A DNA stretch of 64,000 nt from Amyloporia xantha (lineage: Eukaryota; Basidiomycota; Agaricomycetes; Polyporales; Adustoporiaceae). A model generated the notes under the pieces. The model was not told the DNA's origin. It did not search any database and worked only from the letters and a program-made list of their open reading frames with translations. This document shows, piece after piece, positions 46,268 through 58,285 of this stretch (within the stretch, counting starts at the first letter, position 1; every line of letters starts with the position of its first letter). Location of the stretch: NCBI GenBank assembly GCA_036971615.1, contig JAYKKR010000030.1:186001-250000 (forward strand), read 5' to 3'. A program made the position numbers and the translations under genes.

Positions 46268-46480
46268 GCCTATGGTCGTTTCGTGCGGGTGAGCCTGTGT
46301 TTTGCCTATTGTTGTTCATCTCCCGCATGGGTGCTTTGTGGCTCGCTGTGCTCCGCAGATTCTAGGACTAATAGCATAGCATGATTATCATCGACTACTG
46401 TACACCCGGAAACCGCAACGGGTACTCTCGTTCAGCCGTCCTAGCTGAAAGCCCTTCATCGGAGCGCCACGAGTATCATT

Positions 46481-48195
46481 TTATAATAAATCGTGTACAA
46501 CATCGCAGGTCACTTCGAACTCTAATCCATCCTGAGATGAAGTTTGCACCCATCGACCCTACAATCAGGCTCAACGTTTAGTGATTGACCTGAATTGAGG
46601 CGGGTCAAAGTGGATACTAACCGTGTACAGATTCCGCCCTATTGCAATGACTCTCAGACGTGACTTCTCGCGTAACATCATCTCTCTCGCATTATTCGCC
46701 TCAAAGGGTATCAAGATCTGCTCTGATCCGTATCGCGACGGTATCCAGCCCGTATAAAGTCGTAATTCGTGAAGGTTGTGTGCGTTCGCTGTTGCCTCTT
46801 GTATCCGGCGCTGTATTCCCGGCGGTAGGATCAGTTGTCTCGCAAGGTGACGATGGGCATAGGACGAACGCACTGGATCCTGACACCAAGCAATGGAACA
46901 CGACAGCGATCTCAGGGCAGGAAATAAGGTACAAAGACATTCTACGTCCTCGAGAGTCAGAACTGTCGAGTCCGCATGAAAATGCTTAAGCGTATGCTTG
47001 TGTCTATATGCGAGGTCCAACAAGAAACGGCGCGGCATCGACGCGTCTCCCTGCGTCGAGAACGCATTCAACGTGAAAGACTCCAGCGATGGCCGAGGCA
47101 GAAGCTGTTGAATCCAAGTCCACAGCTGCTGTGGACCCTGTACGTCCACGGAACTGGTGCGCACAGTCAGCTCCCGCAAGGACGCGACAGGCACGTCGAC
47201 GTAGCGCGAAATGCCGGAGCCGAAGTACTCCGTGTCGAGCATGAGTAGGTCCGGAAGGAACGTCAGAATCTCGAGAATCGCACTCGTCGGTGCGCCCTTC
47301 AGCCGGAGCATCTGCAGCAGCGGCAGATGCGAGATGACCGATACGAGTATGGACGCAGGTACGCCTGCACAACGCTGCCATCCGTGTGTTTTAATGGAGA
47401 TTCGGCTATGGGGCGAAAAATAAAACGTACGCCTAACTCAAGATGTGTCAGGCTCGGTCCCAGCCGCTCGGACCAGCCCTGCAAAATGCACGGCGGACCC
47501 TCCATCGTCCATATGGACACATTGCACAAGCCCTTGAACTCGATCAATTTCGACCACACATCCTTGCTGAGGCCGAGGTACTTCCGAACGGTCAACTCCT
47601 TGATGGCGATGCCGCGCAAAATAGAGAGGTACCCGAGGATAACCTCGTCTTTGTTGGCGAGATCAGTACTGTCATCGTTCCAACTGAAAGCTTCGAGGTT
47701 GACGCAGAGACGCAAAGCGGCAAGGCAATCTTGCACGATCTGCGGCATGTGGAAGTCCACGGCGCCTATGCACAAGTACACTGTGCCAGTGAGCGATGTG
47801 TCGTGTGAGGAAGTCGAGCTCGCAGTGCAGACCTGTAAGTCTAATTTTCCTGACATATTTCGCGTATTCGGGTCTCTCCAGCAGCGTGCTCGCTGGGTGG
47901 TAGACGATAGGCCACTTGCGGGTTGTGAGCGAAGACCGAAGCGAATTCGGATATGGAGAATACGTACTCCTGACCGACTTTTGGCAATGCGCGAGTCCAG
48001 CACTCGATAGAGGATCGGTGTCGCTGCCAGATTGAAGGTCTTGCTGAGTCGCGCACATGTGTGCAGATCGCGGCGATCGTCCAGATGTTCAAAGATGAGA
48101 GGTAATATGTCTACGGGTACGTTTGCTGGGTTAAACGCAGTCATACCAGCTCGCGGCGATGCTGAGTCGAACACTGCGTTTCGCTGTCGCTTCAT
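46481..48195 (-). CDS. F-box protein with leucine-rich C-terminal part
   Basis: Five exons: 48195-47968, 47914-47833, 47780-47431, 47374-46622 and 46531-46481, giving 487 aa. The F-box is at residues 25-70 (VPVDILPLIFEHLDDRRDLH, then CARLSKTF and PILYRVLD). After it, the segment HPASTLLERPEYAKYVRKI is typical of a large basidiomycete F-box group. The middle and C-terminal parts form irregular leucine-rich repeats (LTHLELGRCAGVPASILVS, LPLLQMLRLKGAP, NLHELRLYTGWIP). The last exon reads DGLEFEVTCDVVHDLL. F-box proteins bind Skp1 and bring a substrate to an SCF ubiquitin ligase; the substrate cannot be told from the sequence. Confidence 0.88.
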
Positions 48196-48842
48196 AGAAC
48201 CTAAGGGCGAGAAGCAAAGACGAACATGACTAGACTGATATCGTGGAACGCATGTGACAGATGTTATTGGCGCTGTAATTTCATCTTCTCAGGCCTAGCT
48301 TTAGCCTTTTATCGGATATTCTAGCGAACTAGACTCCAGGTGGTCAAAATATCCGGACCTTCGTATGTTTGTTTCGTGGAAGAGGTGCAGTTTCGGAAAC
48401 CCTAGATTCAGCCAGCTCGTACGCATCCGAGTCGTCATGCACTGGGCGATATGGTGTCAGTAATACGCAGACTGACCACTCGTCAGAATGAACACAGATT
48501 GTAGTTTACAAAATAATTCTGAGATGCTACACATCACAAACTCCACCGCGTGGGTTATGTAAATTGGAGATTGCATTTGAAAACCAGGAAGATTATGCGA
48601 AGAAATAAGTTGCAATCATGGTCGACCGCGCAGTCCGTCGCCCTAAACGCGATCACGTGGTCGTGATTCAAAACGTAGTCCGCCGGGGATTCATATATTC
48701 ATTCTATGCCTTCCCTCCTCAGCCCTGAATAAAGGTCTTCAGAAAGCACCATAAAGTAGTTATTATGATTCACGGACAGGAGAAAAATTCAACTGAATGT
48801 ATCTCGCAAACAAACTAAAACGATGATGGACTGTACGCTGCT
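48196..48842. other. Intergenic
   Basis: Promoter side of the F-box gene and 3' flank of the DUF6533 gene. No exon found. Confidence 0.45.
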
Positions 48843-50524
48843 CTACATATGTCCGAGCTCGATATCATTCCCGCTATCACATGTGTTATCTACGGTGCTC
48901 TCCATGCCATTGGAATCAATGCCAATTTCAAAGACATCATCTTCCTGTTCATCTGCATAGTTAAGCAGCGAATTCATATTACCTACGGCTCGAGACGGTG
49001 TGAATTGTATACTCGGGCCAAGGGTTGTTGTATACTCGCTATCACTTGAGTCCGATTGATTGATTTGTTGCAGATTTATCAGAAAGCGTCCAATAACAAT
49101 ATTTGGGATCCTATCATTGAGGTAAGACAGATAGATGTTTGGAATATCCGAATCAACTGACGTTGACTGGAAGTATGAGATATTTTGCTCCAGCTATAGT
49201 CGACAATCAGAAAATGTAGACAACAATAGTAAAGATTATCAGCAAGCCTACATTTATGTTAGCACCCCAGTTCGAATTGGAGGCCAAGTTGATCACAGTC
49301 ACCAAGACAAGTAATCTAAAAGACCGGCTGTCAAATGCTCTCCTCGCTGTGAATTAAAGAGACAGATATACAGGAAATATGCAGTCCCTAGATTGAATAA
49401 TTACTCAGTATTTAGCATTGGAAAAATCACCAAAGATTTGTGTCAACTAATGACGCACCATCTCTCAATAATAGTGTGATGAGAGGTATTGGCCGATCGT
49501 TTTGCCTCGCAAATTTATTGGTCTTGTATGTTTGAAACCAAGTGATGGACAGCACAATCAGATCACAGACAATGGTGCAAGCGCCGGTCGTGTATGACAC
49601 TAGAGTAAAATATTAGATTACATATAATGAAATGGTTACCATAAAACCCTCACACCTAAGAGATATCTAAGTCAGTAGAAAGACTCATCTTATTAGGTGT
49701 GATGCCTACATTGTAGCATATACTTCAGTCAAATTGAATCCCCAGTTACAGGTTGCATAAGAAGCGGTGAGTGGCAAAGAACTTGGATGGATCAGGGTAG
49801 TATAGGAATACTAAATTGACATTAGCCTGCATATCATACCTGGGATGCCTAAAGATCCACAAACAATGTTTAGAGCAACAGAAACAGTTAGTAGGAACAA
49901 AATAACTAAAGCAGGCGCCGCCTTTTGACCACTAATTGCGTATGCACGCAGAGCGGAGAATACTGAGAACATAGATACATCATCACTCGTAGTTCCAGCC
50001 TCGCTAACACATACCTGCAATTATGATATACTGGCCGAGCCCTGCGATAGCAAGAAGAATAGCCAGAGAATAGCAACTAGAATGATTTGTCAATGAGGTT
50101 CCGAGAACAACCGCACGAGCATCTAACCTCTGGATCAAATATATATAAGTCTATTAATGCTAGATAATCCTGCAACAACGCACCGACGCGCTATACCAAG
50201 GGAAAACCAACAGCACTTGAAGGATGGATATTGCGAATACAATGTAGCGATTGCAGAGAAATATGAGCGCGGGTCCCGTGAATTTGCGCTTCCACACTAG
50301 TTCGATCTCGGCCGGAAACGTCAGAATATGTTCGTAGAAAACAAAGGCTACCCAATGATGTTAAATTTTATGCATGGTGTCCCAACATGAGAGATGTAGA
50401 GCACTCACTGGATGCCGCGAGCGCGCAACAATTCATAACAACACTAGAAGGGTTGACCGATATCAGCTATGAAGTGCATGTAGTGTGTCTCAGAACGGTC
50501 TGACGTTTCGCCATATTCGCTCAT
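48843..50524 (-). CDS. DUF6533-type seven-helix membrane protein
   Basis: Multi-exon gene read by pieces. An exon from about 50347 reads VFYEHILTFPAEIELVWKRK then FLCNRYI, the signature of DUF6533 proteins. Further exons give YSLAILLAIAGLGQYIIIA (50.07-50.0 kb), then FSALRAYAISGQKAAPALVI and LTVSVALNI (49.97-49.85 kb). Next comes TGACTIVCDLIVLSITWFQT (near 49.57 kb). The last exon is a polar tail with SIQFTPSRAVGNMNSLL, ending at a TAG at 48843. The hydrophobic segments fit a polytopic protein of the plasma membrane or an inner membrane. The family is greatly expanded in agaricomycetes; its function is unknown. The 5' end is uncertain: the ATG at 50524 starts a plausible frame, but its junction to the exon ending AASS near 50.43 kb is not clean. 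Confidence 0.75.
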
Positions 50525-51734
50525 TGCAAGAAGCCAGCGACGCTGATTCCTGAATATCAAAACCGGAGAAAGAGGGGGTGGGGGAGAAACGACAAGGACT
50601 GATGGTGGATAGCTCTCAAATTTCTAGTCGACACTGATAGCGGCGTCAGTATTCGATCTCTCCGACGGGAAGTGCTGAGTCCATGCTAGACCGGCACCGT
50701 GGATATGAAGCAATCTCACAGCAGAGCTCGAGAGAGCACGGAACGCTCATAGAACGCAGCCGCAGTCGCATGCGTTAGCCTCGGCCAGTTCAATTTCCCG
50801 ACGGTCGCGGAGATTGATTTATATCGACACCACATATGACCAGCACTATGGTAGAACATCCCGCGCCAAGACGAATGCTGCGATCAATCTTATCTGAGCA
50901 CCGCGAAATGGCGAATTAACTCTGTATATGATGGTCCATCCAACAAGTAACGACATTGATCGTTCAAGCCTACCAGCGCGCCAGTGTCTGCGACACTGTA
51001 TGAGAATATGTCCTCACAGCCCCTAAGGCGCGTCGCGGGACGAAAAGGCCGAAGATGATGGACGTATCTCGGGAAGGATCGCTTTGATTCCGGACGCCAG
51101 TTTTCCAAATAGGAAGTGACCTAGCCGGCGACTGTACATCATACGACAAAAATTTAACGGAGAAGGTGAGGCTCGAACTGGCTCGAACTGGCTCGAACGG
51201 CCGTTCAATATGGCACTTAATCAACATCTACATTCCCTATAAGTAACTGTTCGCGGCGAAGTATGGATTACACGCACTTCACTGATTCTGTTCGGTCCCG
51301 CGTAGAAAAGAAATGGAGTGTGTTCACTGTTGATCAAGAGAATTTGTAGCTGCCAGATGGTTGATTCCAGAGAGGACCCGAGGATGCAGAGTCACCTGCA
51401 TGCGTGAACAGTCGACCACGGCAAGGCCAAGAAATGCCTAATCATCAGGATTCCAATTCAAGAAAGCTTACTCCAAAGGCCTCCTGTACAAACCGTAGTT
51501 ATCTCGGCATTCCTCCCCCCCAGTTGGCTCAACTTGCATCTCCATCGTCAGACACTCCAGTCTGCAAGAACTGTCAGCAAAAGACTCGGCATACTGACGA
51601 TTAATCGCAATGTCGAAAAAGAGAAGTGAAAGCGCAGCCATACCAGACCCCAAGATAGCTCAGCTACAACATTGCGCTATCTTCATGAGATCAAGTCACA
51701 ATGTAAGGTCCTCTGGGGTCGAAAGTGGCCTTTC
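50525..51734. other. No gene recognised
   Basis: Upstream of the DUF6533 gene. Near 51171-51200 there is a short tandem repeat of GGCTCGAACT (three copies). Nothing else found. Confidence 0.4.
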
Positions 51735-52313
51735 ACCTGCAGTACTGTTCCGGGAAAAACTCCCTGAGAGTTTTTGACATGTTATTAACATATAGGACCG
51801 ACTCAAGGGTCAGTTTTTGACAGTTTTTGACATGTTATTAACTAGTTTTTGACACCGCCAAAATATTGTGGCTCTCTGCGACACTGCTCGTCCCCGCAGG
51901 ACTCCCTATTTACCTCCCGTGCGATATGTACCTCAACTAGGATGCTTGAGAAAAGCTCACGCAAATTGAAAAAACCTAGGTATTTATTACAGAAGCTTTT
52001 CGTGAGCTCAGACACCTCTTGCGAAAAAGACGTACAGGATGCGTGGCTATCATCCCGACAGTATACCACTGGCACGGGCGTACACGCTGTTGGATAACGA
52101 TACAAAGCGCGAGTGTTCGCTCAGTGTACAATTAGTAATGATATACAAGCCAAACATAAGCCGTTGGAGTCACAGAATTTTGGGCGCTAAAATAGTTATT
52201 AACACCCCTAAAACCACCTTCGGTTTTTGACACGGTTAATAACACGGTTAATAACATGTCAATAACTCCGTTGTCAATAACTCAAGGGTTTTTCCCGGAA
52301 CAGTAACCTGCAG
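51735..52313. mobile_element. Non-autonomous DNA transposon with 8-bp target duplication
   Basis: The element is 51743-52305 (563 bases). It begins TACTGTTCCGGGAAAAAC and ends with the inverted form GTTTTTCCCGGAACAGTA. On both sides stands ACCTGCAG (51735-51742 and 52306-52313), an 8-base target site duplication. Inside each end are several subterminal copies of TTTTTGACA and ATGTTATTAAC in opposite orientations. No transposase is encoded. Eight-base duplications are typical of hAT elements and also of KDZ elements; the ends alone do not decide which. Confidence 0.88.
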
Positions 52314-52473
52314 CAAAGACAATTAGATCTTCTATCGTCCTTTTCAAGATACTCACGCGTGACGGTATGCGTATGAACTGAGATGAACTGTGACATCACT
52401 TCTGTCGTCGGTCACACTCCCGAGGATCGGGCGCTTGAGTTTATAGTCTACTAAACCAGAGCCCACAAACAAA

Positions 52474-53565
52474 ATGTTCAATCTCATTGGACTCGGCCTG
52501 TGCGATGAGAAAGACATCACAATGCGAGGTCTTGAGGTAAGGGCTCTATTTCTTCTCCGAATGTCTTTGTTATAGGACTTCTCTTGGACTCAGGTCGTCA
52601 AACGTTCATCGAGAGTTTATCTAGAAGCATACACTAGCATTCTAATGATCCAGAAAGAGCGACTGGTTCGTCCGTCATCTCGTCGCTCGTCGTGTTTCTA
52701 ATAAATTTCAACGCAAGGAAGCTTTCTATGGAAAGGACCTGATTCTTGCAGATCGGGATATGGTTGAGACTGAAAGCGATGAAATCCTCCGAGGTGCAGA
52801 CACGGAGGACATCTCACTGTTGGTAGTTGGCGATCCCTTTGGGTAAGTACCGCCGCGTTTGTAAATCATTTAGCGCTAAATATATAACCAGAGCAACCAC
52901 TCATACCGATATCATCCTCCGAGCTCGGGCGCTCAAAATTCCTACTAGGGTGATACACAATGCTTCAATAATGAATGCCGTGGGCGCTGCCGGATTACAG
53001 TTGTACAACTTCGGACAGACAGTCTCTCTCGTCTTCTTCACCGACACCTGGAAACCGGACAGCTTCTACGACCGCATCAAAGAAAACATGGATTTGGGCA
53101 TGCATACGCTGTTACTACTCGATATCAAAGTTAAAGAACAAACCGAGGAGAATCTAGCAAGGTGCGCTGGATTTTTACTCATTAGACCTTCTCAAGTACT
53201 CAAGGTCTCCCTGCAGAGGAAGAAAGATATACGAGCCACCACGCTATATGTCTATCCCGCAAGCTGTCTCTCAACTTGCGGAGGTTGAAGCATCGCGTGA
53301 CGAGGGTGTCTTGCGACCCGATGCCACTTTGGCGATAGCTCTGTCCCGAGTGGGGGGTTGGGACCAGCAGCGAATTGTTTGCGGGACGCTTGCTGAACTG
53401 TTATCCCAGCCGGCAGAGATTTATGGCGATCCACTGCACAGTTTGGTCATCGTTGGGAAGCGACTGCACCATCTTGAGGTCGAATTTGCGGAGGAATATG
53501 CATTGAATAGAGAAACTTGGCGAGATGTTGCGCAGAATGTATATGGATGTGCTCTGGATCCTTAA
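52474..53565 (+). CDS. DPH5: Diphthine methyl ester synthase
   Basis: Five exons: 52474-52536, 52594-52665, 52718-52842, 52892-53161 and 53217-53565, giving 292 aa, the usual length. The start reads [20 protein letters not shown], then [10 protein letters not shown]. The SAM-binding core [15 protein letters not shown] spans the third intron and continues in [20 protein letters not shown] with [10 protein letters not shown]. The C-terminal half has [12 protein letters not shown] and [14 protein letters not shown]. The enzyme uses S-adenosylmethionine to methylate the modified histidine of translation elongation factor 2 on the way to diphthamide, in the cytosol. All junctions are in phase. Confidence 0.96.
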
Positions 53566-54264
53566 AGATGCAGTATTGCATGCCTGCAGGAATGTGATAG
53601 TCCTTAAAAAACCAGCCATTTCAACATGTACGCGTGTTAAAAGTGTTTATCTTGAGGGCTTCAAACTGGGGCGAGGACTGGACAGTCTTAGGATGCGTGG
53701 ACAGCGTTAAGACTCTGGAGCCCGCTCGGCCAGTCTCGTAATTGCGAGAGTGGAGTGGTGTCCCCAGTGGGAACAAATACGACAAACTAGCCGCTACATA
53801 GAGGCATTTTAATATCTCTTGCAGCCTCTGTAAAACGTTCGATGCTGCTCATTTTGCCTTCAAATAACTTTCAGAAACCATATGCATCTTTCACATGCTT
53901 TTCAATACATCGGCGGGGTATATAAGACACTCGACGTAGTGCTGAGGAGAAGGGTTTCGAGTTCTGCGAAACGCGTGTCAGAGCCCAAATCATATGCTAT
54001 ATGATGTACCATACACCTAATTACATATTTGGTCGCAAAGAAATCTTGCAGCTAGTTTAAAGCAAAGAAGGGCAAGATTAAAATTTTCGTTTTCATGATT
54101 AGACTTCGCGATCCATATTGCCGCACGATTGGTTCTTCACCGTAGCGCGATTAACGAATCACGTGGTACGCGTCTGTCTGACTCGTTCCGACTCAATGCC
54201 CTGCACGTCCAGCCTACATTCTTCTTAAATTGAAATCATAACTACTCAACGGAACTGGCTTCAT
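53566..54264. other. Intergenic
   Basis: 3' flank of DPH5 and promoter of the asparaginyl-tRNA synthetase gene. No coding exon found. Confidence 0.5.
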
Positions 54265-56415
54265 ATGGCTACCATATACGTAGACGAATCTTCTGGCTCT
54301 GACGAGGTAGGCAAGGGTACTCCAGAACAGCCTTATCAGACACTAGCATTTGCGATCTTCACGCATGGCGCGACCCCCATCTTGGTTCGCAAAGATACAG
54401 CGGCTTCGTACGAGGAGCCGACGCAATCAGCCTTGAAGAAGGCCAAGAAGGGTGCGGACGGGCTTGAAAAGAAACGCAAGAAGGCTGAGGAGCTTGCTGA
54501 CCGGGAAGCCAAGGAGAAGACAGAGGAGCGCGAACGAAGACAAAAATTGCTCGAAGATAGTAAGAAGATCATCCTAACGGAGGATCCTAGTTTTCCGAAG
54601 GCCACCAAGGTTGGAACGTTGTGTGTCTGGCTGTTAATTATGGCTGAACGCATCGCAGGCCAAGATCGGTAACCTTGCACCGCTGCGATCGAAGCGCATC
54701 CGCACGTCGGGATGGGTCCATCGTCTCCGAGATCAGAACAAAATCATTTTTGTGGTCCTTCGAGATGGGACGGGCTACCTACAGTGTGTCCTTTCCGGCC
54801 AAGTGGTGCGCCTCCTGGTCTGACGACCACTTTCATCTCGCTCAAGTTCTTCATTTACAGGCGCAAACTTACGAAGCATTGACCCTGACCTTGGAGTCAA
54901 CCGTTGAATTGATCGGAACCCTGCAAGCTGTTCCAGAAGGCAAGACTGCGCCAGGCGGACATGAGCTGATTGTTGACTACTGGAGAGTCCTCGGAGCTTC
55001 TCCTGGTGGAGAGGACGCGTTCACCAACAAACTGAATGAGGTATGATTTTTGACGTCGTCATCTTTCTACGAACGTTCATGCTATGCATTTGCAGAAATC
55101 GGACCCGTCGATCCAAGCCGATCTAAGGCATCTCGTTATCCGCGGTGAAACCGCATCCGCTGTTCTCAAGCTGCGTGCAGCACTGCTCAACTCGTTCCGA
55201 ACATCCCTTGTTTCTCGCGATCTGGTCGAAGTTACCCCCCCGTGTATGGTGCAGACCCAAGTCGAGGGCGGAGCGACCCTGTTCAAGTTCGACTACTACG
55301 GGCAGCCTGCCTTCCTCACACAGAGCTCGCAACTCTACCTGGAAACATGTTTGCCCTCGCTCGGAGATGTTTTCTGTGTACAAGAAAGTTTCCGAGCCGA
55401 GAACAGGCGGGTAATTCTCCATTGACTGTAGAATAAACACTAAATGATGATGGGATCCAGTCACACGCGTCGTCATCTCAGTGAGTATACCCACTTGGAA
55501 GCTGAGCTGGGATTTATCACGTTCGATGATCTGATGGATCACATTGAGGGTGTCGTGAGTCATCCCGACACGGTTCTACAGAACTGCGAGTCTGATGTTC
55601 GATGTAGATCTGTGACACCGTCGACCGCCTCCTTGGAAATCCATCCAGCTCTGCATTAATCAAGCAACTCAACCCTAACTTCGCCGCGCCGGCGCGGCCG
55701 TTCCGCCGTCTGTCCTACGTGGATGCTATTAAATGGCTCAACGAACATGGCATTCAGCACGAAGCAGAGGATGCCGAAGGGAATGTGATCAAGGACGAGA
55801 GCGGAAACCCGAAAATGGTTGACCACGCTGTGGGCGACGACATCGCAGAGGCGGCAGAGCGCAGGATGACGGACATCCTGGGGACGCCGGTGTTCCTGTA
55901 TGGCTTCCCTGCGGAGCTCAAGGCGTTCTACATGAAGAAGATGAAGTCGGACGGCTCGGAAGGCCCTGTGTGCACCGAGAGCTGCGATCTGCTGATGCCG
56001 GGAGTCGGTGAGATCGTTGGTATGTGATCTTCCCCGTAGGCTCTGAATGCGCCATTCACTCATAACTATCACAGGCGGTTCAATGAGGATATCAGATATA
56101 GAGGAGTTGCTCGCTGCCTACAAGCGAGAAGGTATCGATCCTGCTCCTTACTACTGGTTCACGGATCAGCGCAAGTATGGAACATGTGAACACGGAGGGT
56201 ACGGATTGGGAGTAGAGGTAATATCCACGTCGTATCACTTGTCATATATTGGCAAATTAATGGTGGCGTTTGTAGCGTTTCTTAGCTTGGTTGGCCAACA
56301 GGTATACAGTCCGAGAATGTTCTCTATATCCCAGGTACGACGTCTCTCCTCTCGGACGTCATTGTGTGTTGATGATAGTGGCATTCTTAGATGGCCTGGA
56401 AGAGCAACGCCTTGA
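54265..56415 (+). CDS. DED81: Cytosolic asparaginyl-tRNA synthetase
   Basis: Nine exons: 54265-54609, 54659-54817, 54861-55040, 55096-55406, 55461-55554, 55608-56019, 56075-56217, 56276-56334 and 56391-56415, giving 575 aa. The N-terminal part has a Lys/Glu-rich coiled segment ([20 protein letters not shown]) as in eukaryotic cytosolic AsnRS. The OB-fold anticodon domain shows [20 protein letters not shown]. The class II catalytic core has [11 protein letters not shown], then [10 protein letters not shown] joined to [16 protein letters not shown] (motif 2), and [16 protein letters not shown] near the C-terminus. It charges tRNA-Asn with asparagine using ATP. The junction after 55406 uses a GC donor (AG|GCGGGT), because only that choice gives the conserved S in RAENS; the nearby GTAATT donor would break the frame. 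Confidence 0.95.
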
Positions 56416-56852
56416 GTTATATCGGTGTCACTGTCGGGAAAGGAAATCTCATTGCAGTCCAGTAGTTTGTATTGTCGCATACCAAGATCATATTGTTGAA
56501 ATATTAGATAGTTTTGTCTACCATACTGAGATCGTTTCGATTCCCGTTGTGAGATCAACTGCATCTTTCGGGAGCCTCCATATGCATACGACCCGTATTG
56601 TGAAGCTGAGTGCCAACTACAATCTCGATGACGATGCACATTTTGTAGTATGTGGACGTAGATCTATACACCGCCCAGCACCGCCCTTGCAATTACTTTC
56701 TAATAGTAGCTTACGTCAGCTTGCGCCGGTCATGATCAGGAATTGCCTGGACAATACAGGGACATTGGTCTGGATGTGACCCTCTTCACTGGGTATAAAG
56801 ATAGATTGATTGCTGGTATGTTCCTACTGCTGAACACCCTGTAGACGAGGCG
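56416..56852. other. Intergenic
   Basis: Between the synthetase and ERV2 genes, both on the plus strand. No exon or repeat found. Confidence 0.5.
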
Positions 56853-57781
56853 ATGAAGGTTCTAAGCCCAGTTTCTTCAGTACGAGTCCCAAGAATGATA
56901 TCACGGTTCAGCAAATCGTTCTTCTTTATTATCTTATTTCTGGTAAGCACAGTTTGTCCTACTGCGGCTAGATCAAATTCGGACAGCCATGTCTGACTGC
57001 AAGTAACAGTTCCTGCTAGGCTCGGTCGCTCTCCTCCACCCACCACCCCGTACGTATATTGATTCATGGACTGGGGATCTATTCGGCGAAGGGGGTGTGG
57101 AGAAGGAGCTTCATGCGTACCCAGCGACACCTACGGATGGCGTGCAAGGGGGTGTGATTATGTCGAAGCTCGGGAATGCGACGGCAAAGTGAGTTTTCTG
57201 TCTATCAGGCCAATGGCTCGCAGCTAAATGGTCAACTTGCAGAGCTGAGTTAGGCCGAGCCTCGTGGAAATTGTTGTATGTCTTCACGTCCTTGCTTCGC
57301 ATGCCGCTTTTATGAAGTAATTATATGAAGGCACACGATGACTCTGCGCTACCCCGAGGAGCCGACCCAAGATGAGAGAGATGCGTTGAGCAACTATTTC
57401 CATCTCTTCTCGCGCCTATACCCATGCGGAGAATGTGCCACCGAGTTCCAACAGCTACTCAAGAGATTTCCACCGCAGGTACAACTCCGTTACCTCTGAT
57501 TATCGCGTTTGACTTTAGAATTGATTTTTCTGTATTAGACTTCTTCACGTAGAGCTGCAGCAACATGGCTTTGCGTCGTGCATAATCAAGTTAACGAGCG
57601 TTTGGGCAAGCCAGAATTCGATTGTGCGAACCTTGATGCCACATACGATTGCGGGTGTGGTGACGAACCCTCAGCTGCAGGCTCGCTGTCTCCGGCAGCT
57701 GAGAACGACCCTATGGATCTCGAGCAAGATCTTAGTAGAGATGAGAATACTGGGATTGGTATGATCATGGGTGGAAGGTAG
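56853..57781 (+). CDS. ERV2: ER FAD-linked sulfhydryl oxidase, Erv2 type
   Basis: Five exons: 56853-56942, 57010-57188, 57243-57275, 57331-57478 and 57539-57781, giving 230 aa. The N-terminus has a hydrophobic segment split by intron 1 (SFFFIILFL then FLLGSVALL), fitting an ER signal anchor. The Erv domain follows: KLGNATAKAELGRASWKLLH, PEEPTQDERDALSNYFHLF, the redox pair CGEC in LYPCGECATEFQQLL, and the FAD-binding TWLCVVHNQVNERLG. After it, TYDCGCGDE provides the CGC shuttle motif of Erv2, which separates it from mitochondrial Erv1. The enzyme makes disulfides and passes electrons from protein thiols to oxygen. The last 45 residues are acidic and disordered. Confidence 0.92.
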
Positions 57782-58285
57782 TCGCTGTGGGAGACGTGGT
57801 CGAGATATGCGTCGGGTGTGCTTAGTATTTTCGGGCTTCTTGGTATTTATTGTTGCTGTGTTATTCGTGCATTGTAATTATATACGGAGGATCCTAATGG
57901 TGTACTGTTTGATGATGTACTGCGTCGACGTAAGGCGCATTGACAATCCACCGCATTGAAGGCTCCTGCAAGAGACGTGGTGCTCTAGGACATCCAACCT
58001 TAAATCTTAGGTTGGCAAACACTCGAGCCAGACTGTGTAAACCAAGTGATATTGGGCCTCCAAGCTGACGCTGATTGTGAACGACTGCCTGGAGGTAGGA
58101 CTCAGCACAGATTTGTCGGTTGTACAGGACCCACTCAGGAACAACTTCCGACATCTATATGGAACCCTCGCCACGCATTTAAAGACTACTGCGCTTTCGC
58201 ACCATGAGTGGCGGTCAAATCTACAGCATGTTCACATAATGAGTAGGGATGACATCGACTATCGAGTCTCGTGAACAAGCCTGCA
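57782..58285. other. Intergenic between convergent genes
   Basis: 3' flanks of ERV2 and TIM50. No coding exon found. Confidence 0.5.

Noticed and set aside
46703..46778. Additional intron near the end of F-box exon 4
   Set aside because: The available GT...AG pairs give 74 or 76 bases and would shift the frame, while the unspliced frame stays open and matches the downstream exon.
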